Assembly: GCF_000517085.1 (NCBI RefSeq)
Contig: NZ_KI912107.1
Span: 2,287,777-2,351,776, forward strand
Direction: 5' to 3'
DNA from: Saccharicrinis fermentans DSM 9555 = JCM 21142
GTDB lineage: Bacteria > Bacteroidota > Bacteroidia > Bacteroidales > Marinilabiliaceae
DNA: 64,000 nt
Shown piece by piece: positions 51,633 to 60,953 of this stretch; position 1 is the first letter of the stretch; each line of letters starts with the position of its first letter. Both the position numbers and the translations under genes were made by a program. The notes beneath the pieces were generated by a model, which did no database searches, was not told where the DNA came from, and saw nothing but the letters and a program-made list of their open reading frames with translations.

Positions 51633-53891
51633 TTAAAATTCATCATAAGATATAACATCAGAAGACACTCCTTTGTTTTCAAGCATTTTTAAACAAGCTT
51701 TAATCATGTTCGGAGGACCACATAAGTAAAACTCTAATTCTGATAAATCTGTTCTTTTATTCAAATAGTTTTTTTCCACTACCTCATGAATAAAGCCTGT
51801 ATGCGAATTCCAATGATCAGAATCTTGGGGGGCTGACAGTGCAACATTAAAGGAAAAGTTTTCATGGCAGCTCTCCAATTCTTTAAAATAATCGTCGTAA
51901 TAAAGCTCTTGTAATGAACGAGCTCCATACCAATAGCTCACCTTTCTTTTTGAACGTCTGGTTTCCAATAAGTTAGATAAATGAGAACGCAAGGGAGCCA
52001 TCCCAGCTCCTCCACCGATATAAACCATTTCTTTTTCGCTTTCTTTCACATGAAAATCTCCGAATGGCCCGCTCACATACACCAAATCACCCTGTTTCAA
52101 ATTAAACACAAAAGAAGAACCAACACCAGCCTTTACCTTTTTTCCTGAAGGTGGAGTAGCAATCCTGACATTAAAAATCAGTTGATTTCCTTGGTCGGGA
52201 TTATTGGCCATAGAATAATTACGACGGGTTTTGGTATGATTGGATGCAAAATTTTCAAAGACACGTTCCTGTTCCCATGCAGAACGATATGGCTCTGAGA
52301 TATGCATTTCACTAAAGCGAATATGATAAGCCGGAATTTCAAGTTGTATATATTCACCGGCAGTAAAACTTAATCCCTTACCATTTACCGGCTCAAGTAC
52401 CAACTCCTTTATAAAAGTAGCTACATTATTATTGCGCACCACTTTACACTGAATACGATCTCCCTTATCATAACGATGGGCCGTATTTAAATTTAAATAA
52501 ACATGTCCATCCCTGGTTTTTACCTCATGGGTTGACAAGCCCAAACACACAGGCGGTCGTTGAACAGATCCATCTTCTATTTTAAAGCGTCCATTATGCT
52601 TGGCGCATTCTATTTGATTCCCTACAATCAATCCATCTGCTAAATGCGCGTTTCCATGCGTACAGATACCTTCGGTGGCATAATACTGATCACCCCCCAA
52701 TTTATATAAGGCAAAGGTTGCGTCCTGACAGTCCACTCGTACAACTTCATTAAGAACCATATCTCGCTCTTTACACACCTCTACCCAACCCGCCTCATCA
52801 GCATCTGCTCTATGAACGATCATAGATGTGGTAGCTTCCTCTACATGGGCATTTTGAGGAAGTTTTCGCTCTACAAAATAAGACGGATCTTTCACTTGTT
52901 TAAGAACTGCTGGAACAATTTCCTTAAAGGTTTCGATGATCCCATTATAAGCAGGTGGACAATCATATTTAATAAGCGCATGCAATTGCGGTAAAGCATG
53001 ATATGGAACCAGAGGAAACATATGATGTTCGATGTGATAATTCATATTCCAATATAAGAAACGATGAATCCTGTTCATATAAACAGTTCTACAATTCAAC
53101 CGGTGATCTAAAACATTTTCTGACAATCCGGCATGTTGGGTTAATCCATAAACAGGCATCAGCCAGGAACCAAAAATAACAGGAAGACCAATAAACATAA
53201 TAGGTAACGGGGTAGCCAAAAAGATAGACATCAAGATGACAACCAAATAAATAGCCAAATAAATACGGGCCTTTAAAATTACTTTTTCATGTTCATATTC
53301 TGGCAAATAAGTAGCTACTTCCTTATCTATTTTACCGCTTGCATGAATCCATATTTTGCGCATTTCACTGGGCATCGCTTTTAACCCCCAAAAATTAAGA
53401 ATAATACCAAGTATGTCAGGCGGACGAGGAACAGATATCTCCGGATCACGGCCGCGAACCAATGTATCGCTATGATGCCTAGTATGACTGTAACGCCATA
53501 CCGTAGACTGACGAAAGACCATAAACGAAGCAATCTCATATAAAACATTGTTCATCCAATCGGACTTAAAAGCGGTACCATGACTAGATTCGTGCCAACG
53601 AGAATCTGAAGTAGAAGCGTACAAAACACTATAGGCCAGATAAGGCAATAGCACCCACCAACTTCCCCAAAATACAACTGTTAAAATGGCAAAACCAACC
53701 ATTAGTCCAAACCAAATCAAAGTATCCCGAATTGCGGGACCATTTTTTCTTTGCAGTAATTCGATCATTTTTTCTCGTGGAACTGGCGTGGTGTACCAAA
53801 CCGCCTCCGCCAAGCCTTTAGAAACAGCCAAACCAGACTCTTCTCCAAGCAAGGAGTAATCTCGTATTTGTTTAAAAGAATCATTCATCAC
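51633..53891 (-). CDS. Fatty-acid-desaturase-like oxygenase + Rieske + ferredoxin reductase fusion (MocD-MocE-MocF-like)
   Basis: 752 residues in three parts. First, a membrane di-iron domain (1-340) with His boxes H100-ESS-H104, H136-TR-HH140 and H286-IE-HH290, plus extra H253. Second, a Rieske [2Fe-2S] domain (about 365-470) with C410-T-H412 and C429-AK-H432. Third, an FAD/NAD reductase (about 480-752) with RNYS at 557-560, GDLVYVSGPFGDF, YIGGGAGMAPLRSH and CGPPNM, ending YDEF as in NqrF-type reductases. Rhizobial MocD, MocE and MocF, thought to demethylate the methylated inosamine rhizopine, are these three parts as separate proteins. Here they form one self-sufficient electron chain. In this galactan cluster O-demethylation of 6-O-methyl-galactose is a reasonable hypothesis. 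A lipid desaturase or hydroxylase remains possible. Confidence 0.85.
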   Translation of the reverse strand: MMNDSFKQIRDYSLLGEESGLAVSKGLAEAVWYTTPVPREKMIELLQRKNGPAIRDTLIWFGLMVGFAILTVVFWGSWWVLLPYLAYSVLYASTSDSRWHESSHGTAFKSDWMNNVLYEIASFMVFRQSTVWRYSHTRHHSDTLVRGRDPEISVPRPPDILGIILNFWGLKAMPSEMRKIWIHASGKIDKEVATYLPEYEHEKVILKARIYLAIYLVVILMSIFLATPLPIMFIGLPVIFGSWLMPVYGLTQHAGLSENVLDHRLNCRTVYMNRIHRFLYWNMNYHIEHHMFPLVPYHALPQLHALIKYDCPPAYNGIIETFKEIVPAVLKQVKDPSYFVERKLPQNAHVEEATTSMIVHRADADEAGWVEVCKERDMVLNEVVRVDCQDATFALYKLGGDQYYATEGICTHGNAHLADGLIVGNQIECAKHNGRFKIEDGSVQRPPVCLGLSTHEVKTRDGHVYLNLNTAHRYDKGDRIQCKVVRNNNVATFIKELVLEPVNGKGLSFTAGEYIQLEIPAYHIRFSEMHISEPYRSAWEQERVFENFASNHTKTRRNYSMANNPDQGNQLIFNVRIATPPSGKKVKAGVGSSFVFNLKQGDLVYVSGPFGDFHVKESEKEMVYIGGGAGMAPLRSHLSNLLETRRSKRKVSYWYGARSLQELYYDDYFKELESCHENFSFNVALSAPQDSDHWNSHTGFIHEVVEKNYLNKRTDLSELEFYLCGPPNMIKACLKMLENKGVSSDVISYDEF

Positions 53892-54017
53892 ACATTATTA
53901 TTACTTTGTTTTACAATACATTACAATACAATACCTTTAAAAATATCGTATTAATACAAATCATACATCAAACAAAACAAACTCTTTTTTGTTTTGCTTA
54001 CATAAAATCTATCTACA

Positions 54018-54341
54018 ATGAAACGTTTTGGACAAATAATCAAACTGAAAGAAGAAGGCATTAAAAAATATATCGAATACCATGCGAATCCCTGGCCCTT
54101 AGTCAACGCAAAATTAAAAGAGGCTCATATAGAACGGTATTCAATATTTAGGAAGGACAATATATTATTTGCCTATTTTGAATACTCCGGTACAAATTAT
54201 CAAAAAGACATGGAGCTTATTGCTGCAGATCCCACAACACGCAAATGGTGGGATATTGTAAAACCGCTAATGGAGCCTATAGAAAGTAGATCCGAGGGAG
54301 AATTCTGGGCGGATATGGAAGAAATATTTCACTTGGATTAG
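54018..54341 (+). CDS. L-rhamnose mutarotase family protein
   Basis: 107 residues, the usual size for the RhaM/DUF718 family of sugar mutarotases that interconvert alpha and beta anomers. Family residues seen are MKRFGQIIKLKEEGIKKYIE (start), YHANPWPLVNAKL with the active-site His, YSIFRKDNILFAYFEY, and TRKWWDIVKPLMEP with the Trp pair. No rhamnose genes are near. L-galactose or L-fucose released by the GH29 enzymes would suit it better, which is inference. It diverges from the Moc-like fusion gene, with 126 nt between starts. Confidence 0.88.
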   Translation: MKRFGQIIKLKEEGIKKYIEYHANPWPLVNAKLKEAHIERYSIFRKDNILFAYFEYSGTNYQKDMELIAADPTTRKWWDIVKPLMEPIESRSEGEFWADMEEIFHLD

Positions 54342-54344
54342 ATG

Positions 54345-54480
54345 CATTATAACTTCGTCCTTAAAATGAAAGGCACAAACAACCAAGAACTTGTTGATAC
54401 GAGGCATAGCAGCGCTATGGTGAATGGAAGCAAATCAGCGGGCGACTTGATGGTCAGCAATTGTAATGCGTAATAGATTT
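54345..54480. repeat. 3'-end palindromic element, long copy
   Basis: It starts in the stop region of the mutarotase gene with AGATGCATTATAACTTCGTC. It contains the palindrome CATAGC-AGC-GCTATG (54405-54419) and ends with AATTGTAATGCGTAATAGAT. The same parts in the same order occur at 60954-61115. A separate small perfect hairpin CCTTTGTC/GACAAAGG follows at 54512-54533. No gene is visible from 54342 to 54686. Confidence 0.7.
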
Positions 54481-54686
54481 ATAAATTATGAATGGAAATA
54501 AATGACACTTCCCTTTGTCATTATAGACAAAGGAAATAAGAATTTACAACTATCAGCACATACTATTGGCATGTACCATAAAAAGCCCGCTCAATATACT
54601 ATTCGGTCATATTTAGAGATCACGCACAAAAGTTGGGTCTGATAAAAAAGTTTTTATTTAGCTGTTAAATAGAAACAGATAAATAA

Positions 54687-54940
54687 ATTGAGAAAGAAGA
54701 ATTATCATCGGAGCTACTGTCTCTATTTTTACCAGCAGGAATATTAGAATATTTCCAGATCGTATCCTATAGAAAATATTCAAGCGGAAAGCATATTTAC
54801 GATAAACAGTTGGAATTAACACTTGAAGAAAAAGACATCACCCCATCAGCATACCAATCTTATCCCTATAGGTCGAGTGGCTTTATGGAAGCTATTGATC
54901 AGGACAACAAAGGAATCACTATCAGAACCTCATTAATTTC
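54687..54940 (+). pseudogene. ISAon1-type transposase N-terminal remnant
   Basis: The frame reads KEELSSELLSLFLPAGILEY, FQIVSYRKYSSGKHIYDKQL, ELTLEEKDITPSAYQS and SSGFMEAIDQDNKGI. I recognise this as the N-terminal region of ISAon1-family transposases (pattern LLPxGxLxYF ... LEEKxxxP). It has no start codon in a sensible place and runs into the 3' end of the GH2 gene without any catalytic domain. It is a short dead fragment between the repeat element and the GH2 gene. Confidence 0.65.
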
Positions 54941-54941
54941 T

Positions 54942-57404
54942 TTATTCAGTCGCCACCAAAATTTCATTAGAAACAAGAGAGCCCGCTTTAGCTATTATCT
55001 TTATCTCTCCTGCCTTTTGGGTACTCTGAATCAATAACAATGCTTTTCCGTTATGGGTAACAATCTGATTTGATTTATGAGGCTGCACATTTCGGTCCCA
55101 TCCATTATCCACACCAATAAGAACACCTTCTCCCTCAATTTCAAACACCAATTGCATTTTTTTATCCGGCACCAAGTCACCATTTCCGTTGGTCAATTCA
55201 GCTTCCACATGCACCACATCATAACCATTGGCTTTCATCGTTTTTCTATCTGCGTTAAGCTTAATTTTCGAAACCCATTTGGCCGTTTTCAGTGAATACA
55301 CACACGTTTCTTTGTCTCCATCCTTTCCAATTGCTTTTATTTCACCTTCGTGATAAGGCACCAAATACTTAACAATGTGATCTTCAAAGTCGTTGGGACT
55401 TTTAACCCCATAACTTTCACCATTAACAAACAGCTCCACTTCAGGAGAATTAGAATAAACTTCTACAAAAACCTCGTCCCCCTTCTCATAATTCCAGGTA
55501 GGCTCCACATCTTCAAACAACCATTTGTCTAACCAAAATCGAACCCTATTATCCACCCATTTTCCATCTTCAAATATCCATTGCGCTTTTTTTGCATGTT
55601 TGGTTGCCACATAGATAGATGGCTCATCATTCCAAAGTGTTTTATAAAAATGTCCTCTGGGGGTATAAAAACCTGCAAAGTCCATCAGAGAAATCTCTAA
55701 ACCTTTCCAGGGAAACGGTCCCGACTCTCCCAAATAAGCGATACCAGTCCATATAAAAATGCCTGCCACAAAATCTCTATCTATGGCATCTTTCCATTCC
55801 TGATAAGTACCCCAATTTTCTGATCCATATATGAACCTATTCGGATAATTCTTATGATCCTCATCATAATTTACCGCCCTATAATTATAGCCCATCACGT
55901 CGGGTACATCAAAATACCCGGTCATATTTCCTGCTTTAGGTAATACACCTCCAGCGGTTACATAACGTGTAGTATCCACCTCTTTAATCCATCTTTTTAT
56001 TTCTTCCGCCGTCTCTTTCAGTTCATCTCTACCATCGCCCGTCTCCTCCACCAAAACCTGATTCCCAAGACCTTGATTACTTTGCTCCATTTTGTAATAA
56101 TACGGATAAGTCCATTCTATCTCATTACCCATACTCCACATAATTATAGAGGGATGGTTTCGCGAAGAACGAACCATATCTTTCACATCTTGTTCTGCCC
56201 ACTCCTCATAGATATCTCCATATCCGGTTTTTAAGGCCGGTCGCATGTCTTTTGCAAAACGAGAAGTAATCCACTTATCTTTATTTTTACGCCACTCATC
56301 TAACGCTTCGTTGATAACAACAAAACCCATCACATCACAAAGCTTTAACAACCCGGGATCTGCAGGGTTATGTGACATACGAATGGCATTCACTCCAATA
56401 TCTTTCAAGCCCTGTAGTCTACGCTTCCAAACATCTTTGATAAAAACACCACCCACAGCACCAGCATCATGATGTAAGCAAACGCCTTTTAGCTTTAGGT
56501 TTTTTCCATTCAAAAAGAATCCTTTATTGGCATCAAACCTAAAGGTTCGAACCCCAAACTCAACCTGGTAGTCATCTAACCATTTACTTCCTGCATACAC
56601 CTGAACATTAGCCGTATACATATCAGTATGAGCAATATCCCAAAGTTTTGGTTTAAATACATTCACTGGCAACGCCAGGGTGTCAATACCTGAAACCACC
56701 GCTCTCTGACTACTACTTCCCACAACTTTTCCACTTTTATCTTTGATAGATACCCGCACGGTAAGTTTCTGTTTTGAGGTGGACTTAATTACCGCAAAAG
56801 TTTTTACAACAGCCTTCTTTGAACTGACCTCAGGGGTTTCAACCCAAGCTCCAAACTGAGGCACATATGCCTTAGAAGTGGTTATTAATCGTACATTACG
56901 ATAGATACCAGAACCAGTATACCAACGAGAATCTGCATAATTAGAATGATCGACTTTTACAACCACAGTATTTTCAGTTCCGTATTTTAGGTAAGGAGTC
57001 AGTTCATAGCCAAACACACTATAGCCATAGGGCCGTTTTCCTAAAAAATGACCATTAAGCCACACTTCTGAATGATGGTAAATCCCATCAAACTCAATAA
57101 AAGTGAGTTTATCCTTTGATTCCTCCGGAACAATAAATGTTTTTCTGTACCATCCAATACCTGTTGGTAAAAAACCCGTTGAACCAGATGTATTTTGGGT
57201 AGTATAATTTTGCTCGATGGACCAATCATGTGGCAAGTTTAAAACACGCCAACACTCATCATTAAAATCAACTGACTTCGCTTCTGGCGTATCTCCCAAA
57301 TTGAATTTCCAACCAAAATTAAAATCTTCCACAGAACGCGGCGATTGCGCATTTAGTGCAATCAAAAAAACAAATAACAAAATTGCTGTAGATATACCTT
57401 TCAT
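54942..57404 (-). CDS. GH2 beta-galactosidase (third copy)
   Basis: 820 residues with a signal peptide (ALNAQS) and no lipobox, so probably periplasmic. GH2 domain order: sugar-binding (FNFGWKFNLGDTPEAKSVDF, TGIGWYRKTFIVP), Ig-like, TIM barrel with acid/base E428 (IIMWSMGNEIEWTY) and nucleophile E529 (FIYGSENWGTYQEW), then beta domains. It is closer in layout and motifs to the 838-residue GH2 at 16413 than to the one at 28581. The stop lies at the edge of an ISAon1 remnant. Divergent gene order places the AraC regulator just upstream on the same strand, 183 nt away. Confidence 0.88.
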   Translation of the reverse strand: MKGISTAILLFVFLIALNAQSPRSVEDFNFGWKFNLGDTPEAKSVDFNDECWRVLNLPHDWSIEQNYTTQNTSGSTGFLPTGIGWYRKTFIVPEESKDKLTFIEFDGIYHHSEVWLNGHFLGKRPYGYSVFGYELTPYLKYGTENTVVVKVDHSNYADSRWYTGSGIYRNVRLITTSKAYVPQFGAWVETPEVSSKKAVVKTFAVIKSTSKQKLTVRVSIKDKSGKVVGSSSQRAVVSGIDTLALPVNVFKPKLWDIAHTDMYTANVQVYAGSKWLDDYQVEFGVRTFRFDANKGFFLNGKNLKLKGVCLHHDAGAVGGVFIKDVWKRRLQGLKDIGVNAIRMSHNPADPGLLKLCDVMGFVVINEALDEWRKNKDKWITSRFAKDMRPALKTGYGDIYEEWAEQDVKDMVRSSRNHPSIIMWSMGNEIEWTYPYYYKMEQSNQGLGNQVLVEETGDGRDELKETAEEIKRWIKEVDTTRYVTAGGVLPKAGNMTGYFDVPDVMGYNYRAVNYDEDHKNYPNRFIYGSENWGTYQEWKDAIDRDFVAGIFIWTGIAYLGESGPFPWKGLEISLMDFAGFYTPRGHFYKTLWNDEPSIYVATKHAKKAQWIFEDGKWVDNRVRFWLDKWLFEDVEPTWNYEKGDEVFVEVYSNSPEVELFVNGESYGVKSPNDFEDHIVKYLVPYHEGEIKAIGKDGDKETCVYSLKTAKWVSKIKLNADRKTMKANGYDVVHVEAELTNGNGDLVPDKKMQLVFEIEGEGVLIGVDNGWDRNVQPHKSNQIVTHNGKALLLIQSTQKAGEIKIIAKAGSLVSNEILVATE

Positions 57405-57586
57405 ATGTTTATAATTTTTCTTTCAATCATAGAAAACACAAAACTAACTTTCCCTCCAGCTAATATTTAAAGCTATATTACCAATCATTTAGTTATATTA
57501 CCAACATCTTTCAGTCAAAGCAAATAAATTCTAAATTTCACACAAGTCCATACCGCATATTTGCATTGACTTCAACCGAGGAAACA

Positions 57587-58456
57587 CTATACTTTTTTAT
57601 AATTAGCTCTATATTCCAAAGGAGAAACTCCACTAATAGCTTTAAAACACTGATTAAAATAGGCCACAGAGCTAAAACCACATTCAAAACCAACTTGGTT
57701 AGACGTAAGAGAAGTATTTATAAGCAGTTGCTGCGCAAAGTCAATACGCGTTTCTTTAACAAATTGCGAAAATGTTTTATGGGTTACTTTTTTAAAAAAA
57801 CGACAAAAACTACTTACATTCATTTCTGACAATTCAGCTGCCTTTTGCACACTCACATCCTCCATATAATTGTTCATCACATATTCATGTACTTTCTTTA
57901 TTCTAACAGATTTTGTAACAAAAATACTATCAAAATAAGCTTTCGAAACAATGGGATCCCAATGTCCTTTCTCAAATAAATCTAATATTTTAATCAAATT
58001 CAACAATCGGTCCACCCCACTATACGACGGAAAATCACAAATCAAATTCATAATTTCAACAGATTCATTTTTGGGTGCATATCTTAACCCAAATTTTGCA
58101 GCATTCAGCAACGTTTGTATCGATTTCATTTCGGGCAATCCGGCAAAACGAGTACCAAATATGGATCGATCAAACTGAAGGTAAACAGATTCACAAGTCT
58201 CATTATTATCCTTCTCAAAAAATACGGGATCAGAAAACCAGGCATGCGGAATATTACCCCCAATTAACACCAGATCACCCACTGCAAACTTGCTGGTGTT
58301 ATCCCCAATCACTCTTGTTCCATACCCTTTTGTTATTAATAATAATTCAAATTCGTGATGGTAATGCCACGAGCGCTCAAAATATTTACTGGAATAGGTA
58401 CCAACAAAAAAGGACTTTCCCTTATCTAATTCTATTTTCTCAATATATGGAATCAT
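57587..58456 (-). CDS. AraC-family transcriptional regulator
   Basis: 289 residues: an N-terminal cupin-like effector domain (SWHYHHEFELLLITKGYGTR, VGDLVLIGGNIPHAWFSDPV) and a C-terminal double helix-turn-helix (about 190-289, VQKAAELSEMNVSSFCRFFK, LTSNQVGFECGFSSVAYFNQ). The family usually binds a sugar and activates neighbouring catabolic genes. It lies between the GH2 gene (same strand) and the galactokinase operon (divergent, 174 nt away), making both natural targets. Length and ends look complete. Confidence 0.92.
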   Translation of the reverse strand: MIPYIEKIELDKGKSFFVGTYSSKYFERSWHYHHEFELLLITKGYGTRVIGDNTSKFAVGDLVLIGGNIPHAWFSDPVFFEKDNNETCESVYLQFDRSIFGTRFAGLPEMKSIQTLLNAAKFGLRYAPKNESVEIMNLICDFPSYSGVDRLLNLIKILDLFEKGHWDPIVSKAYFDSIFVTKSVRIKKVHEYVMNNYMEDVSVQKAAELSEMNVSSFCRFFKKVTHKTFSQFVKETRIDFAQQLLINTSLTSNQVGFECGFSSVAYFNQCFKAISGVSPLEYRANYKKV

Positions 58457-58570
58457 AATATAATTTTACCCTATATAAAAATATAAGCAAATATAACTAA
58501 ACTAAAATCAATTATCAGAAAAATAATTCCATACACTCCATCTACATTTGTAAACTATAGTAAAACCAAA

Positions 58571-58589
58571 GGGTAAGAAGAGCTTACCC
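58571..58589. promoter_or_regulatory. Perfect inverted repeat upstream of the galactokinase-like gene
   Basis: GGGTAAG (58571-58577) and CTTACCC (58583-58589) around a 5-nt spacer, 41 nt before the kinase ATG. It may be an operator for the adjacent AraC regulator or a leader hairpin. The sequence does not decide. Confidence 0.45.
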
Positions 58590-58630
58590 AAAGTCTATGA
58601 TCGTTTATTAAAATTTTAAAATCAGACATT

Positions 58631-59830
58631 ATGAACAATGAAGTATTAAGCAAGTACGAAGAACTATACCATTCTAAACCCACCTATTATGCATATTCAC
58701 CCGGCAGGGTGGATTTAATGGGAAGTCATACCGACTACAATCATGGATACGTAGTAACCATGCCTGTTAATTTAGTGATTGATTGTGCCTTCTCTGCCAA
58801 CGACACCGATATAATTGAGATATATTCCTGTAACCTAAAAAACAAAACAAAAATAAACACAAAAACGGGCGATATCATAGAAGGTGGAAATTGGGCTAAG
58901 TACATGAGCGCAGTAGTAAAAGTACTTCTGGATGAAGACTACGAATTAAAGGCCTTTTCAGCTTCTTTCTGCAGCACCATTCCAATAGGTTCGGGCCTAT
59001 CCAGTTCTGCAGCACTAGAAGCTATAGCCATGGCCATGTTGGCCCAAACATCTGGGTTTAAAATAGACAAAAAGAACATGGCGCTTTTGAGCCAACGCGC
59101 CGAAAACGTATATGTAGGAGTAAACTGTGGAATCCTAGACCAATACTCTGTCATATTTGGGGAACGTCACAAGGTAATTAAATTAGACTGTCGCGAACTA
59201 ACACACAAACAAGTCAGCTGGCCGGAAGAAATCATGGTTGCCATTTGTAATACCAATAAACCACGAGAACTACATGGTTCAGAATATGATGATCGCCGTG
59301 CGCAATGTGAAGAAGCGGTAACGGAATTTGCAAAAATAGATAGCAATATTAAGGCACTGCGCGATGTAAGCATCGATTTTTTTCACCAACATAAAAATAA
59401 ACTCACAACAGGAGCAGCCAAACGAGCAGAGTTTATTATTGAAGAGAACAATCGCACCCATGAACTCGAAGAAGCATTGACAAAAGGTGAAGTAGAAAAA
59501 CTAAAGGATATTTTTAAGCGATCATTTAATGGAGCTAAAGATCTCTTTGAGATTTCAAATGATGCCATGGAGAATATGTACAAGGCCATGAGTTCTGCTA
59601 CAGGTGTAGTCGCTTCGCGTCAGGCAGGCGCCGGCTTTGGTGGCTGCATGGTGTCTTTGGTATACAAGGACAAACTGGAAGAATTTAAAAAGGACGTTTT
59701 TGATACCTATAAAAAACTTACTGGTATTGAATGTGATATCTATGGTGTAAAAACGGCCTTAGGAACACATGTTGAGACCATAAAATCCACAAATTCGAAA
59801 CAAGTAATCAAGCACACAGAATCCGAATAA
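58631..59830 (+). CDS. Galactokinase-like GHMP sugar kinase
   Basis: 399 residues with galactokinase layout: motif 1 PGRVDLMGSHTDYNHG (24-39), motif 2 PIGSGLSSSAALEA (about 117-130), catalytic Asp D170 in NCGILDQYSVIFG, and motif 3 RQAGAGFGGCMVSLV. True galactokinases read GRVNLIGEHTDYNGG in motif 1. Here the Glu of GEH is Ser32 and the Asn is Asp. That Glu normally contacts the sugar, so the substrate may be a modified galactose. It leads a unit with the URO-D-like gene 83 nt downstream and faces an AraC regulator. The C-terminal tail (THVETIKSTNSKQVIKHTES) is a little longer than usual. Confidence 0.85.
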   Translation: MNNEVLSKYEELYHSKPTYYAYSPGRVDLMGSHTDYNHGYVVTMPVNLVIDCAFSANDTDIIEIYSCNLKNKTKINTKTGDIIEGGNWAKYMSAVVKVLLDEDYELKAFSASFCSTIPIGSGLSSSAALEAIAMAMLAQTSGFKIDKKNMALLSQRAENVYVGVNCGILDQYSVIFGERHKVIKLDCRELTHKQVSWPEEIMVAICNTNKPRELHGSEYDDRRAQCEEAVTEFAKIDSNIKALRDVSIDFFHQHKNKLTTGAAKRAEFIIEENNRTHELEEALTKGEVEKLKDIFKRSFNGAKDLFEISNDAMENMYKAMSSATGVVASRQAGAGFGGCMVSLVYKDKLEEFKKDVFDTYKKLTGIECDIYGVKTALGTHVETIKSTNSKQVIKHTESE

Positions 59831-59912
59831 CAATTCACATCGGTGATTACGAATTTACTAAAAAAAATGTTTAAATAGTCAAGCACATGCTGACAAAATT
59901 ATATAAGATACA

Positions 59913-60926
59913 ATGACAAAAAAAGAGGTGATAAAAATGGTGCTGGACGGTAAAAAACCGCCCTATGTGCCATGGGATTGTAAATTTACAATAGAAGCAC
60001 TTGAAAAAATGAAGGCCCATTACGGCCAGGATGTTGATGTGGAAGCCCTGGTAGATAACCACTTTATCAAATTGGGGCAATCCAGTGGCTTTAAAGTAGA
60101 CATAGGAAATAACCGAAAAAAAGACATCTTTGGGGTAACATGGGATATGACACTCGAAAAAGATATTGGCAACGTGGAAGGATTGGTTATTCCTGAACCA
60201 ACAATGGAGGGGTATGAGTTTCCTGATATCGAAAACCCCATGCTATACGAAGGAATAGAAGAAAAAATAGCCGCCAACAAAGACAAATTCGTACTTTATA
60301 GCATCGGCTTTAGCCTTTTTGAACGTTACTGGACATTACGAGGAATGGAAAATGCTTTCCTTGACTTTATGATGTATCCTGATTTTGTAAAAGATCTGTT
60401 ACGCAAGATAGCCGACTTTAACATTGCTGTAATTACCAATGTATGCGAACGCTATCCTGAAGTAGATGGTATTTATTTTGGTGACGACTGGGGCGCTCAA
60501 CAGGGCTTGATGATGGGCAAAGAAGTATGGATGGAGTTCTTGTACCCAGAATTAAAAAGGATGTACGCCAACACGAAGTCACACGGCAAATACCAATTGA
60601 TACACTCATGCGGCGATATAGCAGAGGTGATTCCTGAACTCATTGATGCTGGCGTTAACTCAATCAATCCCTTCCAGCCCGAAGTGCTGAATGTTGATGA
60701 GCTCTTGAATACTTACCGAGGTAAAGTTACATTTCACGGTGGCCTTTCCACGCAAAAAACATTGCCCTATGGCACTGTTCAAGACGTAAAAGACGAAACA
60801 ATGCACTTATTGGAATTGGGTAAGGATGGCAGTTATATTTTCTGTCCGTCCCATGCCACTGAAGGAGATACGCCCATTGAAAACATTGTGGCCTTTATCG
60901 ACTTAATAAAAGCACAAAAAAGATAG
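59913..60926 (+). CDS. URO-D superfamily protein, MtaA-like methyltransferase type
   Basis: 337 residues of the uroporphyrinogen decarboxylase fold. It has H231-S-C233 (YQLIHSCGDIAEVIP) and C311 (YIFCPSHATEGDTP). This is the H-x-C...C zinc site of corrinoid methyltransferases such as MtaA and not a feature of the haem enzyme HemE. Other parts are YIGGFSL-like LYSIGFSLFERYWTLRG and VDGIYFGDDWGAQQGLMMG. Such proteins are common in sugar-catabolic loci and their reaction is often unknown. Being next to a sugar kinase it is unlikely to serve haem synthesis. A methyl-transfer step on a methylated sugar is possible, though no corrinoid protein is near. Confidence 0.75.
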   Translation: MTKKEVIKMVLDGKKPPYVPWDCKFTIEALEKMKAHYGQDVDVEALVDNHFIKLGQSSGFKVDIGNNRKKDIFGVTWDMTLEKDIGNVEGLVIPEPTMEGYEFPDIENPMLYEGIEEKIAANKDKFVLYSIGFSLFERYWTLRGMENAFLDFMMYPDFVKDLLRKIADFNIAVITNVCERYPEVDGIYFGDDWGAQQGLMMGKEVWMEFLYPELKRMYANTKSHGKYQLIHSCGDIAEVIPELIDAGVNSINPFQPEVLNVDELLNTYRGKVTFHGGLSTQKTLPYGTVQDVKDETMHLLELGKDGSYIFCPSHATEGDTPIENIVAFIDLIKAQKR

Positions 60927-60953
60927 GTATAGTGCATATACAAAACAGCCTTA

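Noticed and set aside
59913-60926. Annotation as HemE (haem biosynthesis)
   Set aside because: The H-x-C...C zinc-type residues and the sugar-kinase neighbour point to the MtaA-like branch instead.
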